Assembly (NCBI GenBank): GCA_046290675.1
Contig: JBKAHA010000012.1
Coordinates: 62,001-126,000 of the forward strand
Direction: 5' to 3'
Length of the DNA stretch: 64,000 nt
DNA from: Aureliella sp046290675
GTDB taxonomy: Bacteria; Planctomycetota; Planctomycetia; Pirellulales; Pirellulaceae
The notes below the pieces were generated by a model that ran no database searches, had not been told where the DNA came from, and saw only the letters and a program-made list of their open reading frames with translations. Of the stretch, positions 63,043 to 64,000 are shown piece by piece. The position numbers and the translations under genes were made by a program. Positions within the stretch are counted from its first letter, which is position 1, and every line of letters begins with the position of its first letter.

Positions 63043-64000
63043 TCATTGCGTCGCTGTTTCTTGACCCGGATTCGCGACGACCCAGGTATCTTTGCTACCT
63101 CCTCCTTGCGAAGAATTGACAACCAAGGATCCTTTTCGCAGGGCCACTCGGGTCAGCCCGCCAGGTACGACATTAATGTCCTTCTCGGACTGACACAAAA
63201 CGTACGGCCGTAAATCAACGTGGCGGCCTTCAAGCTGTTCGTCCACTAAAGTGGGAACCCTAGATAGGGATAATGTCGGCTGTGCGATGTAGTTGCGTGG
63301 GTTCTCACGGACTTTTTCGGCGAAAGTCTTGCGTTGTTCGTCGGTGGCATGGGGGCCAATCAATATTCCGTAGCCTCCTGATTCGTTCGCAGCTTTCACA
63401 ACCAACTCATCCATGTGGTCGAGGACGTATTCGCGGTCGTCTGTGCGGTGGCAAACGTATGTTTTTACATTGGCCAGGATTGGCTCTTCGCCGAGATAGT
63501 ATCGAATCATGTCAGGGACAAAGGCATAAATCACTTTGTCATCCGCGATTCCAGTACCTGGTGCATTGGCCAACGCAACGTTACCTGCCCTATAGGCTCT
63601 CATGAGTCCAGGCACGCCGAGCATCGAATCCGGATTAAAGACTTCGGGGTCCATGAAGTCATCGTCGATGCGTCGGTAGATGACGTCAACCTTGCTTAAG
63701 CCTTCGGTTGTCTTGGCATATACCTGGTCATTCTCCACAATTAGATCACGTCCTTCGACGAGTTCGACGCCCATTTGCTGAGCGAGGTACGAGTGCTCGT
63801 AATAGGCACTGTTGTAAACTCCTGGCGTCAAGACAACTACGTTAGGTTTCTCTAGATCAGGTACTAGACCAGCCAACGTATTGTACAATCGGGCGGGGTA
63901 GTCATTCACTGGGCGGACACGCGAGGCATTGAAGAGCTGCGGGAAGTTCTTCTTCATTACGGCGCGATTTTGAAGGACATATGACACTCCAGACGGGCAA
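63043..64000 (-). CDS. Circularly permuted ATP-grasp protein (5' end outside window)
   Basis: About 319 residues of the C-terminal part are present; the frame stays open to the window edge, where it reads CPSGVSYVLQNRAVMKKNFPQLF, an internal family block rather than a start. ATP-grasp features: VVVLTPGVYNSAYYEHSYLAQQMG, RRIDDDFMDPEVF, VALANAPGTGIADDK, VVKAANESGGYGILIGP (predicted nucleotide-binding lysine and glycine loop, near 63370-63402), LRPYVL and VVPGGLTRVALRKG. Such ligases join a carboxylate to an amine using ATP. It is the first visible gene of the five-gene minus-strand operon; whether an Anbu-type proteasome-like gene follows beyond 64000 cannot be seen. Confidence 0.93.
   Translation of the reverse strand, partial: CPSGVSYVLQNRAVMKKNFPQLFNASRVRPVNDYPARLYNTLAGLVPDLEKPNVVVLTPGVYNSAYYEHSYLAQQMGVELVEGRDLIVENDQVYAKTTEGLSKVDVIYRRIDDDFMDPEVFNPDSMLGVPGLMRAYRAGNVALANAPGTGIADDKVIYAFVPDMIRYYLGEEPILANVKTYVCHRTDDREYVLDHMDELVVKAANESGGYGILIGPHATDEQRKTFAEKVRENPRNYIAQPTLSLSRVPTLVDEQLEGRHVDLRPYVLCQSEKDINVVPGGLTRVALRKGSLVVNSSQGGGSKDTWVVANPGQETATQ

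Overview
The window looks like a piece of a Planctomycetes chromosome, most likely a Pirellulaceae (Rhodopirellula-like) bacterium. The reasons are indirect but agree with each other: moderate GC, five secreted sulfatases in 64 kb, an ECF-type sigma factor beside a Ser/Thr kinase with extra domains, a second very large Ser/Thr kinase, a DUF4159 protein, TlpA-type thioredoxin domains on long proteins of unknown function, and small membrane proteins with an NPYxPP motif. No rRNA, tRNA, CRISPR array or intact transposase gene was recognised. All functions are read from motifs in the translated sequence; no database search was run.

Layout. 1-9 kb: the end of a thioredoxin-domain protein, a cupin, a DUF389 membrane protein, an aquaporin-family channel, a DEAD-box RNA helicase, a Tat-exported metallophosphoesterase and a membrane glycosyltransferase. 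9.6-16.5 kb: a polysaccharide-type locus with three sulfatases and a sialate O-acetylesterase-like SGNH hydrolase. 16.6-23.5 kb: mannose-1-phosphate guanylyltransferase, a DUF4159 protein, a CPBP protease-like membrane protein, a carotenoid desaturase-like flavoprotein and small membrane proteins. 23.5-30.1 kb: a PhoD-like phosphatase and the ECF sigma/kinase pair. 30.3-37.5 kb: two more sulfatases flanking a DUF1853 protein, a sugar-nucleotide epimerase-like protein and an HDOD-GGDEF protein. 38-43.4 kb: a KDG kinase/KDPG aldolase operon (lower Entner-Doudoroff branch), an M19 dipeptidase, a response regulator and a hemerythrin-like protein. 43.9-54.8 kb: housekeeping and accessory genes (SufT/MIP18-like, EamA transporter, lipoprotein, DinB, GNAT-like, HExxH protein), a 956-residue kinase and an outer-membrane-like protein.

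55-64 kb holds the most striking system: five co-directional genes on the minus strand, with two ATGA overlaps. They encode a circularly permuted ATP-grasp protein (cut by the window end), an alpha-E protein, an 1133-residue transglutaminase plus putative amidoligase (DUF2126-like), a fused ATP-grasp/alpha-E protein and a second transglutaminase. This looks like two paralogous peptide-ligation/hydrolysis modules in one operon. Such gene sets are known from comparative genomics, but as far as I know their product is not established. In the fused copy the lysine of the predicted nucleotide-binding segment is Arg and the glycine loop is missing.

A second notable result is a family of short non-coding elements (112-156 bp). 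They have CAGGGC...GCCCTG terminal inverted repeats and, in the clearest copies, an internal hairpin. One copy at 11251-11395 is flanked by a perfect 10-bp direct repeat, as expected of a MITE-like mobile element, and it lies between a gene and its terminator. Two other copies sit in tandem, separated by exactly 10 bp.
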